From contig CAJKUH010000002.1 of the NCBI GenBank assembly GCA_905203045.1, positions 82,877 to 146,876 of the forward strand: DNA of 64,000 nucleotides, read 5' to 3'. A program made the translations under genes and the position numbers. Positions 35,580 to 45,130 of this stretch are shown here, one piece after another. The stretch comes from an uncultured Eggerthella sp. Its GTDB lineage: Bacteria > Actinomycetota > Coriobacteriia > Coriobacteriales > Eggerthellaceae. The notes under the pieces are model-generated. The model saw only the letters and a program-made list of their open reading frames with translations, was not told where the DNA came from and made no database searches. Each line of letters starts with the position of its first letter. Within the stretch, counting starts at the first letter, position 1.

Positions 35580-36421
35580 CGCGCCTCCCCTTTCTTTCGC
35601 CTTTCCTGGCAGAAGGCGGTGTCGTTGCACTGGTAGTAGGTTTCGCTGGTTGCTTCGTCCACCAATTCGTCGAGGTACACGCCAGTGGCACCGCACAAGC
35701 GGCAGCTCTTGCCCTCGAAGCCCTCCACCGCAAACGGGTAGTCTTCGAAATCGAGCGGCTGCACGTTGGTGAAGGGCGGCACCGCGTAGATCTTCTTTTC
35801 GCGCCCCGCCCCCAAAAGCGTCAGGTTCTGCGCCTGGTTCAGCTTCATGGTGTCGAAGCGCGGAATGGGCGAAGGCGCCATAACGTAGCGGCCCTCCACC
35901 AAACACGGGTGGTCGGCGTCGGTAGTGGTGTGGCCGTAGCGCACAATCTGATCGAACAGCCCCAGCCACGCCCCGGTGTAGTCGGCTTCGGCATGCAGCG
36001 TGCGTGTTTTGGCTTCGCTGGGTTCGAAAGCACGCAGCGGCTCGGGTGTGGGAACCTGCAGAACAAGGATCTGATCTGCGGTTAGCGGCTGCTCGGGAAT
36101 GCGGTGGCGCGACTGGATAAGGCTTGCATCCTGCGTTCTCTCGGTCACCTGAACATCGGTGGTCTCAGCGATCAGCTTCTTGATGTTCACGGCATTGACG
36201 CTGTCGTCGGCACCCTGGTCGATAACCTTCACCACGTCGTCGCGGCCCACCAGCGCAAGCGTTACCTGCAAGCCGCCCGTGCCCCAGCCGCGGCCAATGG
36301 GCATTTCGCGCGAAGCGAAGGGAATCTGATGCCCTGGGATGGAAACGCCTTTGATGATGGCACGGCGTATCTCGCGCTTCGAAGCCTCATCGAAAAAGGC
36401 GAAGTTGTACAGCTGGCGCAT
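35576..36421 (-). CDS. phnJ: PhnJ, radical SAM C-P lyase
   Basis: The 281-aa subunit cleaves the C-P bond using a 4Fe-4S cluster and S-adenosylmethionine. The four conserved cysteines are at 240, 243, 265 and 271 (CRLC, then CNDTAFC), matching the spacing of E. coli C241, C244, C266 and C272. It overlaps phnI by one base. Confidence 0.95.
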   Translation of the reverse strand: MRQLYNFAFFDEASKREIRRAIIKGVSIPGHQIPFASREMPIGRGWGTGGLQVTLALVGRDDVVKVIDQGADDSVNAVNIKKLIAETTDVQVTERTQDASLIQSRHRIPEQPLTADQILVLQVPTPEPLRAFEPSEAKTRTLHAEADYTGAWLGLFDQIVRYGHTTTDADHPCLVEGRYVMAPSPIPRFDTMKLNQAQNLTLLGAGREKKIYAVPPFTNVQPLDFEDYPFAVEGFEGKSCRLCGATGVYLDELVDEATSETYYQCNDTAFCQERRKKGEAR

Positions 36422-37560
36422 TACTCACCATCCCCTTCTACCGTGGAACGAACGCTGGAAAGTTTCGATTGGAACGTGACGTAGTGCGGCAGCTTCAAAT
36501 GGGAAACAAAGCCCGTGGCCTCAACGCCATCCACGTGGTACAGCACGAATTCCTCGTCCTGCGTGGGATAGCGCTTGTCGCCCTGGTCAAGGCAGAAATC
36601 AAGCACGCTCATGGCAATGGCCTTGGTTTCCTGATGCCCCATAACCATGCCGTAGCCCATCTTGAAACCCATGCGCGCGCGTCCGTTTTCGGTGCGGTCG
36701 ACGGAAAACACGCTTTCCACTTCCGTTACGGGGATGCTGCCCAAGTAGTAGGCGTCTTCTTCACCGCCCGCATCAACAGGGTGATCTACCAGCACTTCCA
36801 CCATGCCGGCGCGCAGCTCGCCCACGGTCGGGTGCGAAGGCCCGAAGCCGCGAATGGCCGCATACCCCAAGGCGGTTACGCCCTGCGTCATGCCGCGCGC
36901 CAGCGTTTGCAGGCGGGCGGAACGCGGCGCGGGGAACACCAGCGGGTCCATGGTCACATCAACCGGCGGGGCGTCATCGTCGGCGCATTCTTCGATCAAA
37001 CCCTCTTTGCGCAGGTAATCGAGTACTTTTGGCATAGCCTTCAGCCCATCAGCCGCACGCTTGTGCTGGGCGCGTTCCTCTTCGGTAAGCGCCGCACAGG
37101 CCGCCTCAAGCTCTTCGTCAAATTGGCGGCGCGCTTCTGCCGCGTCTTCATCAGTTTCGTTTTCCAGGTCGAAGCGGATGAGGCGATGCGAATAATCGCG
37201 CGTGGCGCCCAGAAGCTGCCCGCCGGGCACGTCTTTGAATGCCGCCGAGATACGGCGCTGAACAGCCATGTTCTGGGTGTCGATAACGCGGGATGTGTAC
37301 GGCCGCTCGAGCGTGGAACGAAACGCACGCAGCAAGAACACCGCTTCTTCGGGCGAACCCTGCGCCTGCTTCAGCGCAACGGCGGCAAGGCGCGGCGCAT
37401 ACAGCGAAGCCTCTCCCATAACCTGCTCAATAAGCCCCGGGAACGTCGCTTCAATCTCGCTCACCGAAGCCATAGCATTGCCGGCAACCCGTTCGCGTTC
37501 CAACAGCTTAAGGCTCTCTTCGATGGCACGCCCGCCACCACGTACGGCAACGTAGCCCAT
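36421..37560 (-). CDS. phnI: PhnI, C-P lyase core subunit
   Basis: The 379-aa protein begins MGYVAVRGGGRAIEESL, the PhnI hallmark, and contains LGATRDYSHRLIRFDLE. PhnI is the nucleosidase that displaces adenine from ATP with phosphonate, helped by G, H and L. Its start overlaps the phnH stop by one base. Confidence 0.95.
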   Translation of the reverse strand: MGYVAVRGGGRAIEESLKLLERERVAGNAMASVSEIEATFPGLIEQVMGEASLYAPRLAAVALKQAQGSPEEAVFLLRAFRSTLERPYTSRVIDTQNMAVQRRISAAFKDVPGGQLLGATRDYSHRLIRFDLENETDEDAAEARRQFDEELEAACAALTEEERAQHKRAADGLKAMPKVLDYLRKEGLIEECADDDAPPVDVTMDPLVFPAPRSARLQTLARGMTQGVTALGYAAIRGFGPSHPTVGELRAGMVEVLVDHPVDAGGEEDAYYLGSIPVTEVESVFSVDRTENGRARMGFKMGYGMVMGHQETKAIAMSVLDFCLDQGDKRYPTQDEEFVLYHVDGVEATGFVSHLKLPHYVTFQSKLSSVRSTVEGDGE

Positions 37561-38189
37561 TACTCGGCCCTCCCATCGCATGCGATGTCGTCGATGCTCA
37601 CGATGCGGGTGGTGCGCGGAATGGCGGCAACATTGCCTTCCTCGTCTACCAGCAGAACCTCAATGCCGCACGGATATTCATCGCCGCGCTGCTGGCGGGC
37701 ACGTGCCCACGCAACCTGATTCACATACAACTTTGCCGTGGTTTCGATTCCCGGCCCCTCCAATTCCAGGCAGTGGAGCCCGGAAGCCGGAGCATCGGAA
37801 ACGGCACCGCACAGCAACAGCACGCTGGCACCTAGTTCGGGTTCTACCAACGTGCCTTCCTTGGCCTGCAGCAACGCTTCGCACTGCACCTCATCGTTTT
37901 TGGAAGGCACCAGCACGAAATCGGCTTCTGCAGTACCAGCCTGCTTGGCGTGGGTCTGCATGGTAATCCAACGGCTCATATTTTCCGCATCAGGCCCGGC
38001 AACGGCAAACGTCACCGCCTGGTCAACGAACAGGCGCAGGGCCGTCTCGAAATACGGCGGCAGCAAAGGCGCTTCGCCCGATTTCGGGAACGCATCGACT
38101 TGCCCCACCGTGCCCGGGCGAGCAAAGGCGTTCAGCACCTGACGAAACGCCCGCTGCGTCAGGTGGGTTTCCAAAGTATTCGCTATCAT
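37560..38189 (-). CDS. phnH: PhnH, C-P lyase core subunit
   Basis: The 209-aa protein has the PhnH pattern near the N-terminus (TQRAFRQVLNAFARPGTV). It overlaps phnG by 4 nt and phnI by 1 nt, as expected for a stoichiometric core complex. Confidence 0.9.
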   Translation of the reverse strand: MIANTLETHLTQRAFRQVLNAFARPGTVGQVDAFPKSGEAPLLPPYFETALRLFVDQAVTFAVAGPDAENMSRWITMQTHAKQAGTAEADFVLVPSKNDEVQCEALLQAKEGTLVEPELGASVLLLCGAVSDAPASGLHCLELEGPGIETTAKLYVNQVAWARARQQRGDEYPCGIEVLLVDEEGNVAAIPRTTRIVSIDDIACDGRAE

Positions 38190-38620
38190 CCTTGAACTTC
38201 CATCGTCGAAAAATCTACCTGAGTGCGAAGCAGCGCTTCCGAAAGCTTCTGCGCACGTTCGTCCAAACGGTGCTGCTCTTCAGCGAGCGCCTCGTCCCAA
38301 CCGCGCAGCAAAAGCTCGTTGCCGCCAGCGGCATACACGGCGTCTACCACCGCCAAATCACGCGCCTTCTTGCGGTCTTCGCCCAGCACCATGCCGTAGC
38401 CATGGGCACTGCCAATGCGCACCGTGCATGAAGTCATCAACGCTTCGCCCAGATAAAACAGGCTGCGCTGTGCGTCTTCGCGCATCTTCAGCATCACCAG
38501 TTCCTCGGCCGGCTCCTTTACCACTGCCACGGCAAAATGCTGTTCGGCTTCGCTGGCCATGCGGGAAAGCATCTTGCGATTGCCGTCCACCAACACGCGT
38601 GTTCGTTCTTTTCTGTTCAT
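38186..38620 (-). CDS. phnG: PhnG, C-P lyase core subunit
   Basis: The 144-aa protein fits PhnG length and pattern (VKEPAEELVMLKMREDAQ, then FYLGEALMTSC). It follows the second permease gene by 8 nt. Confidence 0.9.
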   Translation of the reverse strand: MNRKERTRVLVDGNRKMLSRMASEAEQHFAVAVVKEPAEELVMLKMREDAQRSLFYLGEALMTSCTVRIGSAHGYGMVLGEDRKKARDLAVVDAVYAAGGNELLLRGWDEALAEEQHRLDERAQKLSEALLRTQVDFSTMEVQG

Positions 38621-38628
38621 CTACTCTC

Positions 38629-39648
38629 CTAGTTCTGCACGAGGTAACGCTTGCGCAGCTGGGTGGAAAGCACCTCAAGCACAAGAGCAACTGCCAAGCA
38701 GAAGTACACGATTATTCCCACCTCGTGGATGTCGTAATAGAAGCTGCCCGCCAAGAACAGCTGGTAGCCAATGCCGCCAGCGCCGGCAACGGCGCCCACG
38801 GCCACCGCATTCACAAAGTTGATTTCAAAACGGATAAACGTCCATGAAAGGATTTCGGTAAGCTTTTCCGGCACCACCGCCGAAAACACCACCTGCCACC
38901 ACGAGGCACCCGATGCCCGCAGCGCTTCCACCACGCCCGGGTCTACTTCTTCGAAGCTTTTCGAATATGCCTTGGTAAGGTAGGCAACGCCGTGGAACAG
39001 CAGGCCTGCCACCGCCGCTTCGGGCCCCAGCCCAATAGCCACCGTGAAAATGAGTACCCACAAAATGGTGGGGATGGCGCGGAACAGCGACATGGCTGCC
39101 TTGATAACATTGGAAACGCCGCGATTGGAAAGGTTCATGGCAGCAAGCAGCCCCAACACGAACGCAATGACCGCACCGAGCACTGTGGTGAGCGTCGCCA
39201 AGGCCAACGAGGTGAACAACCCGTCCACCAAATCGGCCATGGTGAAGTGGCCGCCCAACCCAGGTTGCGTGAGCATGGTGAAGAAATCGCCCACAGCATC
39301 GGCAGCAGCAACGGCCAAAGGCGTGTCACCGTAATCCATCAGCACGAACGTCAGCACGGTTACCGCCGCCAGCACCCCAAGCGTTGCGGCAAGCACCGCA
39401 TTGGGTTTGTTCAGGCGCCGGGTTTTGATGCGCCCCGTGCGGGTTGTGCGCGCGCCGGCGGGGCTGCCCGCGCATGTCTTGTCCGCCATCTTGCCCATGC
39501 ATGCCTTATTCTCCGGCTCCCCCGGACAGACGCCGCGCGCGACGTCAGCCGTCGCTGGAACAGGTGCGTCCTCGGCAAGCCGGCTTTCTTCTTCAGGGAA
39601 ATTCAGCTTTTCATCAGCGGAAACAGGGGACATTGGAATCTTGCTCAT
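38629..39648 (-). CDS. phnE: Phosphonate ABC transporter permease (second PhnE)
   Basis: The 339-aa permease has about six helices and a binding-protein-dependent permease EAA-type loop (VEALRASGASWWQVVFSAVVP). An ~85-residue charged N-terminal extension with several cysteines is unusual. It overlaps the first permease gene by 4 nt. Confidence 0.9.
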   Translation of the reverse strand: MSKIPMSPVSADEKLNFPEEESRLAEDAPVPATADVARGVCPGEPENKACMGKMADKTCAGSPAGARTTRTGRIKTRRLNKPNAVLAATLGVLAAVTVLTFVLMDYGDTPLAVAAADAVGDFFTMLTQPGLGGHFTMADLVDGLFTSLALATLTTVLGAVIAFVLGLLAAMNLSNRGVSNVIKAAMSLFRAIPTILWVLIFTVAIGLGPEAAVAGLLFHGVAYLTKAYSKSFEEVDPGVVEALRASGASWWQVVFSAVVPEKLTEILSWTFIRFEINFVNAVAVGAVAGAGGIGYQLFLAGSFYYDIHEVGIIVYFCLAVALVLEVLSTQLRKRYLVQN

Positions 39649-40568
39649 ATGATGCGCCTCCTTACGTAGTTCGAAAGCGCCTCGCAGCAGATAACCACTA
39701 CCACAATAAGCAGGATCACTAACCCCGCTGCGTCGTAACGGAAGCTCTTGTAAAACAGGTTGAACACGAACCCGATGCCGGTGCCAGTAAGAATGCCCAC
39801 CAGCGTTGCATCACGGATATTGGTTTCCACCATGTACAGCATCCAGCTCACCACCGCCGTGATGGAAAGCGGGATAACCCCCTGTGCCACAATTTGCAGG
39901 TAACTGGCGCCTGTTGCACGAAGGGCTTCGATGGTGCCTTGGCTTATCTCGTCGATGCTTTCCAGAAAGCAACGCGTCAGGTAGCCGAAGCTGCCCAGGA
40001 ACAAAGCCAAAAAGCCCGTGAATTCACTTTGATGGAACGAGAACAGCAAGATAAACGCCCAGGCCACCACAGGAATATTGCGGAACAGCGAAGCGATGCC
40101 GCGTGCCAAAACCTGTGCCACGCCGCCAAGCCCCACTGAACGCGACCCTAAAACGGCAACCACATAGGTAAGCACAGCTGCCGTGGTGCTGGAAGCCACC
40201 GAATCAAGCACGGTGGAAAGTAACGCCGGCAAAATCTGCGGCAGCTTTTCCAGCGAAGCCGAACTGGGCAGGAAATTCACCGCCATCCAGGCAAGCCCAG
40301 AAGGGATATCCACCACAGCCTCGGCGAAGTCGAACCCCACGTATCCGCCCGAAACAGCGTTGATGGCAACAAACCCCACAGCCAGCCCCGCAATAACAAG
40401 GCTGCGCTTGCGGAAGAATTTCTGTGCCTCAGGCGCCTTCGGGTCGAGTTTCGCGGAGCCGGTAAAGCCAGGCCCCGCCCCCTTTGGCGTACCCGCGGGC
40501 ACCGTCTGGCCTGCACCCGCGGCGTTCGCGCTTGCAGCAGGCTGCGTATAATACGACGGCAAGCTCAT
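39645..40568 (-). CDS. phnE: Phosphonate ABC transporter permease (first PhnE)
   Basis: The 307-aa permease has EAA-loop IEALRATGASYLQIVAQGVIP and ends YVRRRII. Two PhnE-type permeases in tandem form the heteromeric channel of many phosphonate importers. It overlaps phnC by 4 nt. Confidence 0.9.
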   Translation of the reverse strand: MSLPSYYTQPAASANAAGAGQTVPAGTPKGAGPGFTGSAKLDPKAPEAQKFFRKRSLVIAGLAVGFVAINAVSGGYVGFDFAEAVVDIPSGLAWMAVNFLPSSASLEKLPQILPALLSTVLDSVASSTTAAVLTYVVAVLGSRSVGLGGVAQVLARGIASLFRNIPVVAWAFILLFSFHQSEFTGFLALFLGSFGYLTRCFLESIDEISQGTIEALRATGASYLQIVAQGVIPLSITAVVSWMLYMVETNIRDATLVGILTGTGIGFVFNLFYKSFRYDAAGLVILLIVVVVICCEALSNYVRRRII

Positions 40569-41428
40569 GCGCCCACCCCAGCAAGCACAGGCTCGTCTTC
40601 CTTGGCAGCCTTCGCAGCCGCGCCATCGCCCACATACCTCGGCGCATCGACGCCATGGGCGTGTTCGCGCACATACGGCGTACCGTAAATCGCGGCGATG
40701 GTCTTCGCGTCAAGCTCGTCGGGCGTGCCGTCGAACACCTTGCAGCCCTTCTTCAGGGCAATGATGCGATCGGAATACTCGATGGCGTAATCGACCTGAT
40801 GCAGATTCACCAGGCAGGCAACGCCCAATTCATCGGCCACCCAGCGCAGCATTTCCATGGTCACACGTGAAGATTTCGGATCAAGGCTGGCAATGGGCTC
40901 GTCGCACAGCAGAAGCAGCGGATCCTGCACCAGGGCACGAGCAATGCCTACACGCTGCTGTTGGCCACCGGAAAGCTGATCGGCACGCTGATAAGCAAAA
41001 TCGGCCAAGCCCATTTTGTCCAACATCTCGAATGCGCTGCGCTTTTCCTCTTCGCTGTACAGGCCGAAAATCCCGCGGAAATCGGACAAGTAGCCCAAGC
41101 GGCCTTGTAGCACGTTTTCAATAGCCGTAGCGCGATGCACCAGATTGTAGTGCTGGAAGATCATGCCGATGTTGCGGCGTGCCTCGCGCAGCTGGCGCTT
41201 GTTCAGGCGGGTAATCTCGCGCCCATCGAACTTGATGCTGCCCTCGCTTGCCTCGATAAGGCGGTTGATGCACCGCAGAAACGTCGACTTGCCTGCGCCG
41301 GAAGAGCCAATAACCGTAACGAATTCGCCGCGGCGAAGGGAAAGCGACACATCGTGCAGCGCCTTCCCCTTGCCGTCGTAGCTTTTCGTCAGGCCCTTCA
41401 CCGTAAGCAGTTCCTGACTTTGCTCCAT
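40565..41428 (-). CDS. phnC: Phosphonate ABC transporter ATP-binding protein
   Basis: The 287-aa ATPase has Walker A GSSGAGKS, signature LSGGQQQRVGIARAL, Walker B LLLLCDEPIASLDPKS and H-loop LVNLHQVDYA. It energises phosphonate import. Confidence 0.95.
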   Translation of the reverse strand: MEQSQELLTVKGLTKSYDGKGKALHDVSLSLRRGEFVTVIGSSGAGKSTFLRCINRLIEASEGSIKFDGREITRLNKRQLREARRNIGMIFQHYNLVHRATAIENVLQGRLGYLSDFRGIFGLYSEEEKRSAFEMLDKMGLADFAYQRADQLSGGQQQRVGIARALVQDPLLLLCDEPIASLDPKSSRVTMEMLRWVADELGVACLVNLHQVDYAIEYSDRIIALKKGCKVFDGTPDELDAKTIAAIYGTPYVREHAHGVDAPRYVGDGAAAKAAKEDEPVLAGVGA

Positions 41429-41431
41429 CGC

Positions 41432-42475
41432 TTATGCACCAAGCTCGCGGATGGGGTTGTACCATGCGTCGTCGCACTTCACGAAGCAGGTCTTGTCGGA
41501 ATCCTTTTCGAAAATTGCCTTGGCATTCTCATCGTCGGGGTCGGCGAAAATCTCCTTGTTGTTGGCGGTTTCCTCACTGCAGAAGGCATCGGTGATCTTC
41601 TGCTGTTCGTCGGAAGAAAGCTTGTCGGTGTTGTAGCAGACGGGAGCGTTCAGCACCGGCGTTACCCCAATAATGGCGAACTCCTTGCCGCGCACCGAAT
41701 CGAACGGGGCGGATGCATCATCTTTCACCTTGTACACCGCGCCGGGAGTGTTGGCCTTGCCGGACACCAGATCGAAGTACATGTCGGTATCGACATCGTC
41801 GAACGCGGCAGCGTCGGCCTGGCCGGAAAGCAGGTTAACCGCAGAGCCCTGATGCGAATCGCCGAACATGCTCTTGCTGAAGAACGTGCCATCCTGCAGC
41901 AGGTCGTCGGAAGAACCAACGCCGCACTTCTTCATGATGGAGCTGGAAGGAATCTTGAAGCCGGACGTAGACGTTGCGGAAACGAAGGAAAACTTCTTGC
42001 CCTTCAAATTGTCCAGCGAATAGCCGTCACCGCTTTGGTAATTGGCGGCTTGATCAGCAGGAACGCAGATGCGGCTGTAGTAGCAGGCGCCATCGAGCGT
42101 GCCGTTTTCGTCGCTGTTGGTGAAAGCCGCCTGAACAGCACCGTTCTTCGCATTTGCCTGAACGTATCCCTCTGCACCAAGCAAGGCCATCTGCGCGGAA
42201 CCGGACGAAATTGCCTCGATGGCAACGTTGTAGTCGGTGGTGGTCATCAGCTCGACGTCGCGGCCGGTTGCCTGCTTGATAACGTTGCCGATAGCTTCAC
42301 GGGACGAAGTCAGGTCGGCAGACGAATTGTCGGGCAGCCAAACCATGGTAATCGGATCGCTCGATTGCTTGCTCTGACTCGAGCATCCTGTTGCGAACAG
42401 CAGCGCACCGGCGGCCACAACCACAGCCATCAGCGCCATCACGATGCGCTTCGCGTTCGAAATCTGACGTTCCAT
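41432..42475 (-). CDS. phnD: Phosphonate ABC transporter substrate-binding lipoprotein
   Basis: The 347-aa protein has a lipoprotein signal ending LFATGC. The PhnD fold is shown by TMVWLPDNSS, FVSATSTSGFKIPSS and DAAAFDDVDTDM. It is the first gene of the twelve-gene minus-strand phn operon, so the operon promoter lies in 42476-42770. Confidence 0.95.
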   Translation of the reverse strand: MERQISNAKRIVMALMAVVVAAGALLFATGCSSQSKQSSDPITMVWLPDNSSADLTSSREAIGNVIKQATGRDVELMTTTDYNVAIEAISSGSAQMALLGAEGYVQANAKNGAVQAAFTNSDENGTLDGACYYSRICVPADQAANYQSGDGYSLDNLKGKKFSFVSATSTSGFKIPSSSIMKKCGVGSSDDLLQDGTFFSKSMFGDSHQGSAVNLLSGQADAAAFDDVDTDMYFDLVSGKANTPGAVYKVKDDASAPFDSVRGKEFAIIGVTPVLNAPVCYNTDKLSSDEQQKITDAFCSEETANNKEIFADPDDENAKAIFEKDSDKTCFVKCDDAWYNPIRELGA

Positions 42476-42798
42476 ACGGTAGTTCTTCCTTTTCTCTTCT
42501 TCTCTTCTTTGCCTCTTTGCCCACCGCCTGTGAGTACGCCCAGGCGGTGGGCTCGGCGCTAGTATTGCGCCGCAGAAGAAGGGAAAAGGAGCTGAAAATT
42601 CAGTTCTCAGACCGTTTTAACGTTGGAAGGCCAAATGAAAAACAAACCTGAATCGATGTAAGTTAGGAAGTAACGCATGAACGCGTTTTTAATATAAAGA
42701 GCCCTTGAATGAAGGGTGCGGGCAAGTAAACCGCATGAGCTCTGTACCATTCGGCAACCCAGCGCAAAATGAAAAAGCGCCCTTTCGGGCGCTTTCGC
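42476..42798. other. Promoter/leader region of the phn operon
   Basis: AT-rich stretches near 42600-42710 are the likely promoter zone. I could not identify a Pho box with confidence. A terminator lies at 42772-42795. Confidence 0.4.
42772..42795 (-). terminator. Terminator of the aldo/keto reductase gene
   Basis: GCGCCC-TTTC-GGGCGC with flanking A/T arms directly follows the minus-strand stop; five U follow on that strand. Confidence 0.75.
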
Positions 42799-43920
42799 TT
42801 ACTCGTAGAAGTCGGCTGCGTCTTCCAGCAGGTCAATGATCTTGATGCCTTGCGGGCACATATCTTCGCAGGCACCGCACTGAGTGCATGTGGAAGCCTT
42901 GCCATCGGCCGCCTGCCAGGAGTACTGCCCCTTTACGAACTCGCGGTTTTCCGTCATCTTCTCCAAGTTCAAAAGACTCATGATCTCGGGAATTTTCACG
43001 CCAGCGGGGCAATCCTTTGCACAGTAACGGCAGTTGGTGCACGGGATAAGGCCCACGCTCTTCAGCGCATCCATGGCTTCGGAAAGCGCCTTTTCCTCAG
43101 CAGCGTTGAAAGGCTCGTTTGCTTTCCATTCGCGAATGTTTTCCTCTACCTGTTCAAGCGTGGAAACGCCGGAAAGCACCGTGATAACGTTGGGCAGGTT
43201 GTAGCAGAAGCGATACACCCAGGAAACCACGCTCTTGTCGGGCGCGGCAGCCTTCAGGATGTTGGCGCCGCGTTCAGGCAAATCGGCCAAACGGCCACCG
43301 CGGGCGGGCTCCATGATGGTTACCGGCACGCCGTGCTTCTGCGCCACTTCCATGCACTTGCGCGACTCCACTACCGGGTCGTCCCAGTCAAGGTAGTTCA
43401 CCTGCAACTGAACGAAGTCCATGTCAGGATGCTCGGTTAGCAGCTTGTCCAGGCATTCGGCGTTGTCGTGCATGGAAAAGCCCAGGTGCTTGATAACGCC
43501 TTCTTCCTTCTTCTGCTTTGCCCATTCCCACAAGCCATACTCGTCGAACTTAGCAGTGCGGGGACCGCCCACGTTGTGAAGCAGATAGAAGTCGATGTAG
43601 TCGGTGCCCAGGCGCTCCAACGAGGTATCGAGGCATGCCTTCGCTGCTTCAGCAGTAGGCTGAGCCCAAGCCAGGCACTTGGTGGCAAGGGTGAACGATT
43701 CGCGCGGATAGCGTTCCACCAACGCTTTGCGCATGGCAACTTCCGATTCGCCTTCGTGGTACACGTATGCCGTATCGAAGTAGGTACCGCCCGCCTCCAT
43801 AAAGGCGTCGACCATCTTCTTTACGTGCTCGATATCGATGCTCTTCTGATCTTCAGGGTTGGTCAGCGGCAGGCGCATGCAGCCAAAGCCAAGCTTGGGG
43901 GTATCCAACAAAGTGCTCAT
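42799..43920 (-). CDS. Aldo/keto reductase with C-terminal ferredoxin domain
   Basis: The 373-aa protein is an AKR TIM barrel (FDTAYVYHEGESE with catalytic Asp/Tyr, LATKC lysine, LLHNVGG histidine) followed by two 4Fe-4S motifs, CTNCRYCAKDCPAG and CTQCGACEDMCPQG. The fusion is common in anaerobes and suggests a ferredoxin-linked reductase; the substrate is unknown. Start ATG at 43920 is chosen by homology. Confidence 0.9.
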   Translation of the reverse strand: MSTLLDTPKLGFGCMRLPLTNPEDQKSIDIEHVKKMVDAFMEAGGTYFDTAYVYHEGESEVAMRKALVERYPRESFTLATKCLAWAQPTAEAAKACLDTSLERLGTDYIDFYLLHNVGGPRTAKFDEYGLWEWAKQKKEEGVIKHLGFSMHDNAECLDKLLTEHPDMDFVQLQVNYLDWDDPVVESRKCMEVAQKHGVPVTIMEPARGGRLADLPERGANILKAAAPDKSVVSWVYRFCYNLPNVITVLSGVSTLEQVEENIREWKANEPFNAAEEKALSEAMDALKSVGLIPCTNCRYCAKDCPAGVKIPEIMSLLNLEKMTENREFVKGQYSWQAADGKASTCTQCGACEDMCPQGIKIIDLLEDAADFYE

Positions 43921-44279
43921 AGGGACTCCTTGCCTTCGAAGGCAAACGACCACCCCGCCCGCACGATTCCATCCTGTTGCAGGGCGAAACACTCAGCCAG
44001 CGCAAGCGGAGCCCTAAAACAGCCATCAGCCATCAAACACAGTTTTCCGCCGGCAACCGTGCAAACGTGAAATCGAACAACCTGGCTCGTCGTTCACCTG
44101 AACTTCCACAAATCCTCTGCACGTATTGTATCGAAAAACCCCTCTTTAGTAACGTGACGTTACGTAACTTCATCGCAGCAGAAGGAAGGTATTCCCCAAA
44201 ACAACCTGGGCAAAACAAAAACTGCCAGCAAGTTCTCGCTTGCTGGCAGTTTTGGAAATGCTATTTCAGCAGGTGAAGC
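43921..44279. other. Intergenic region upstream of the aldo/keto reductase
   Basis: It contains the pyrE terminator at 44217-44253 and a GTAACGTGACGTTAC palindrome near 44151-44165 that could be an operator. No gene is seen. Confidence 0.45.
44217..44253. terminator. Terminator of pyrE
   Basis: AAAACTGCCAGCAAG and its inverse surround a 6-nt loop, giving a 15-bp stem with T-runs on both sides. Confidence 0.8.
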
Positions 44280-44966
44280 TTATGCTTCCTTTGCGCCGTA
44301 CTGCTCGTAGTAAGCATCGAGCGCAACCTTCAGGGTGTCGTCGATAACCACTTTGCCCCGCACTTCGTGGTTGTACAGCAGTTCGGTAACTTCAGCCATG
44401 CTTACGATGGAAGCAACGGGGAAACCGTACTTTTCCTGCACTTCCTTCTGCGCGGTTTTCACGCCGCCCTTGCCCACTTCCATGCGGTTCAGGGAAACAA
44501 TCAGGCCCTTTACTTCCACATCGGCGGCGCCCTTCAAAATAGGATACGTTTCGTCGATGGACTTGCCCGAAGTGGTTACGTCTTCCACCATCACCACGCG
44601 GTCGCCGTCATGCAGCTCGGCGCCCAGCAGGTTGCCGGCGTCGGCGCCATGGTCCTTTACCTCTTTGCGGTTGCAGCAGTACTTCACTTCCTTGCCGTAC
44701 AGCTCCTGCAGCGCGATGGCAGTCACAACGGCCAGCGGAATGCCCTTGTAGGCGGGGCCGAACACCACGTCGAAATCCAAGCCGAAGTTGTCGTGGATGG
44801 CGCGGGCGTAGTACTCACCCAAACGCTTCAGCTGGCCGCCCGTCACATAAGCGCCCGCATTCATGAAGAAAGGAGACTTGCGCCCGCTCTTAAGCGTGAA
44901 TTCGCCGAACTTGAGCACCTGGCTTTCCACCATGAACTCGATGAATTCCTTCTTGTATGCCTCCAT
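44280..44966 (-). CDS. pyrE: Orotate phosphoribosyltransferase
   Basis: The 228-aa enzyme adds ribose-5-phosphate from PRPP to orotate in pyrimidine synthesis. It shows FTLKSGRKSPFF, FGPAYKGIPL and the PRPP motif VVMVEDVTTSGKS. ATG at 44966 follows AAAGGTGC; the longer frame upstream runs into a repeat and is rejected. It stands alone here. Confidence 0.95.
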   Translation of the reverse strand: MEAYKKEFIEFMVESQVLKFGEFTLKSGRKSPFFMNAGAYVTGGQLKRLGEYYARAIHDNFGLDFDVVFGPAYKGIPLAVVTAIALQELYGKEVKYCCNRKEVKDHGADAGNLLGAELHDGDRVVMVEDVTTSGKSIDETYPILKGAADVEVKGLIVSLNRMEVGKGGVKTAQKEVQEKYGFPVASIVSMAEVTELLYNHEVRGKVVIDDTLKVALDAYYEQYGAKEA

Positions 44967-45009
44967 GGGCGCACCTTTCTCTAGCAAAGTTACTCCTGCA
45001 ATCATAGCA

Positions 45010-45080
45010 GTGGGGAAATAGGGACAGGTTCCAGATTCCCGCATAATGGCGGCAATTTGAGGACTGTCCCTATTTTCCAC
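45010..45080. repeat. Composite GGGACAG/CTGTCCC inverted repeat
   Basis: GTGGGGAAATAGGGACAG (45010-45027) and CTGTCCCTATTTTCCAC (45064-45080) are near-perfect inverse arms upstream of pyrE. It belongs to the dispersed GGGACAGTCCC family but with a 36-nt spacer. Confidence 0.6.
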
Positions 45081-45085
45081 CGCAC

Positions 45086-45110
45086 AAAAAAGCGCCCCGA
45101 AGGGCGCTTT
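45086..45110 (-). terminator. Terminator downstream of the GT2 gene
   Basis: AAAGCGCCC-TTC-GGGGCGCTTT followed by six T on the minus strand. Confidence 0.7.
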
Positions 45111-45130
45111 GCGAAATCCCGAATCCGTAT

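Noticed and set aside
34032..37719. Long plus-strand frames across the phn operon
   Set aside because: Shadows of phnM, phnK and phnI, which have unambiguous family motifs and tight operon overlaps.
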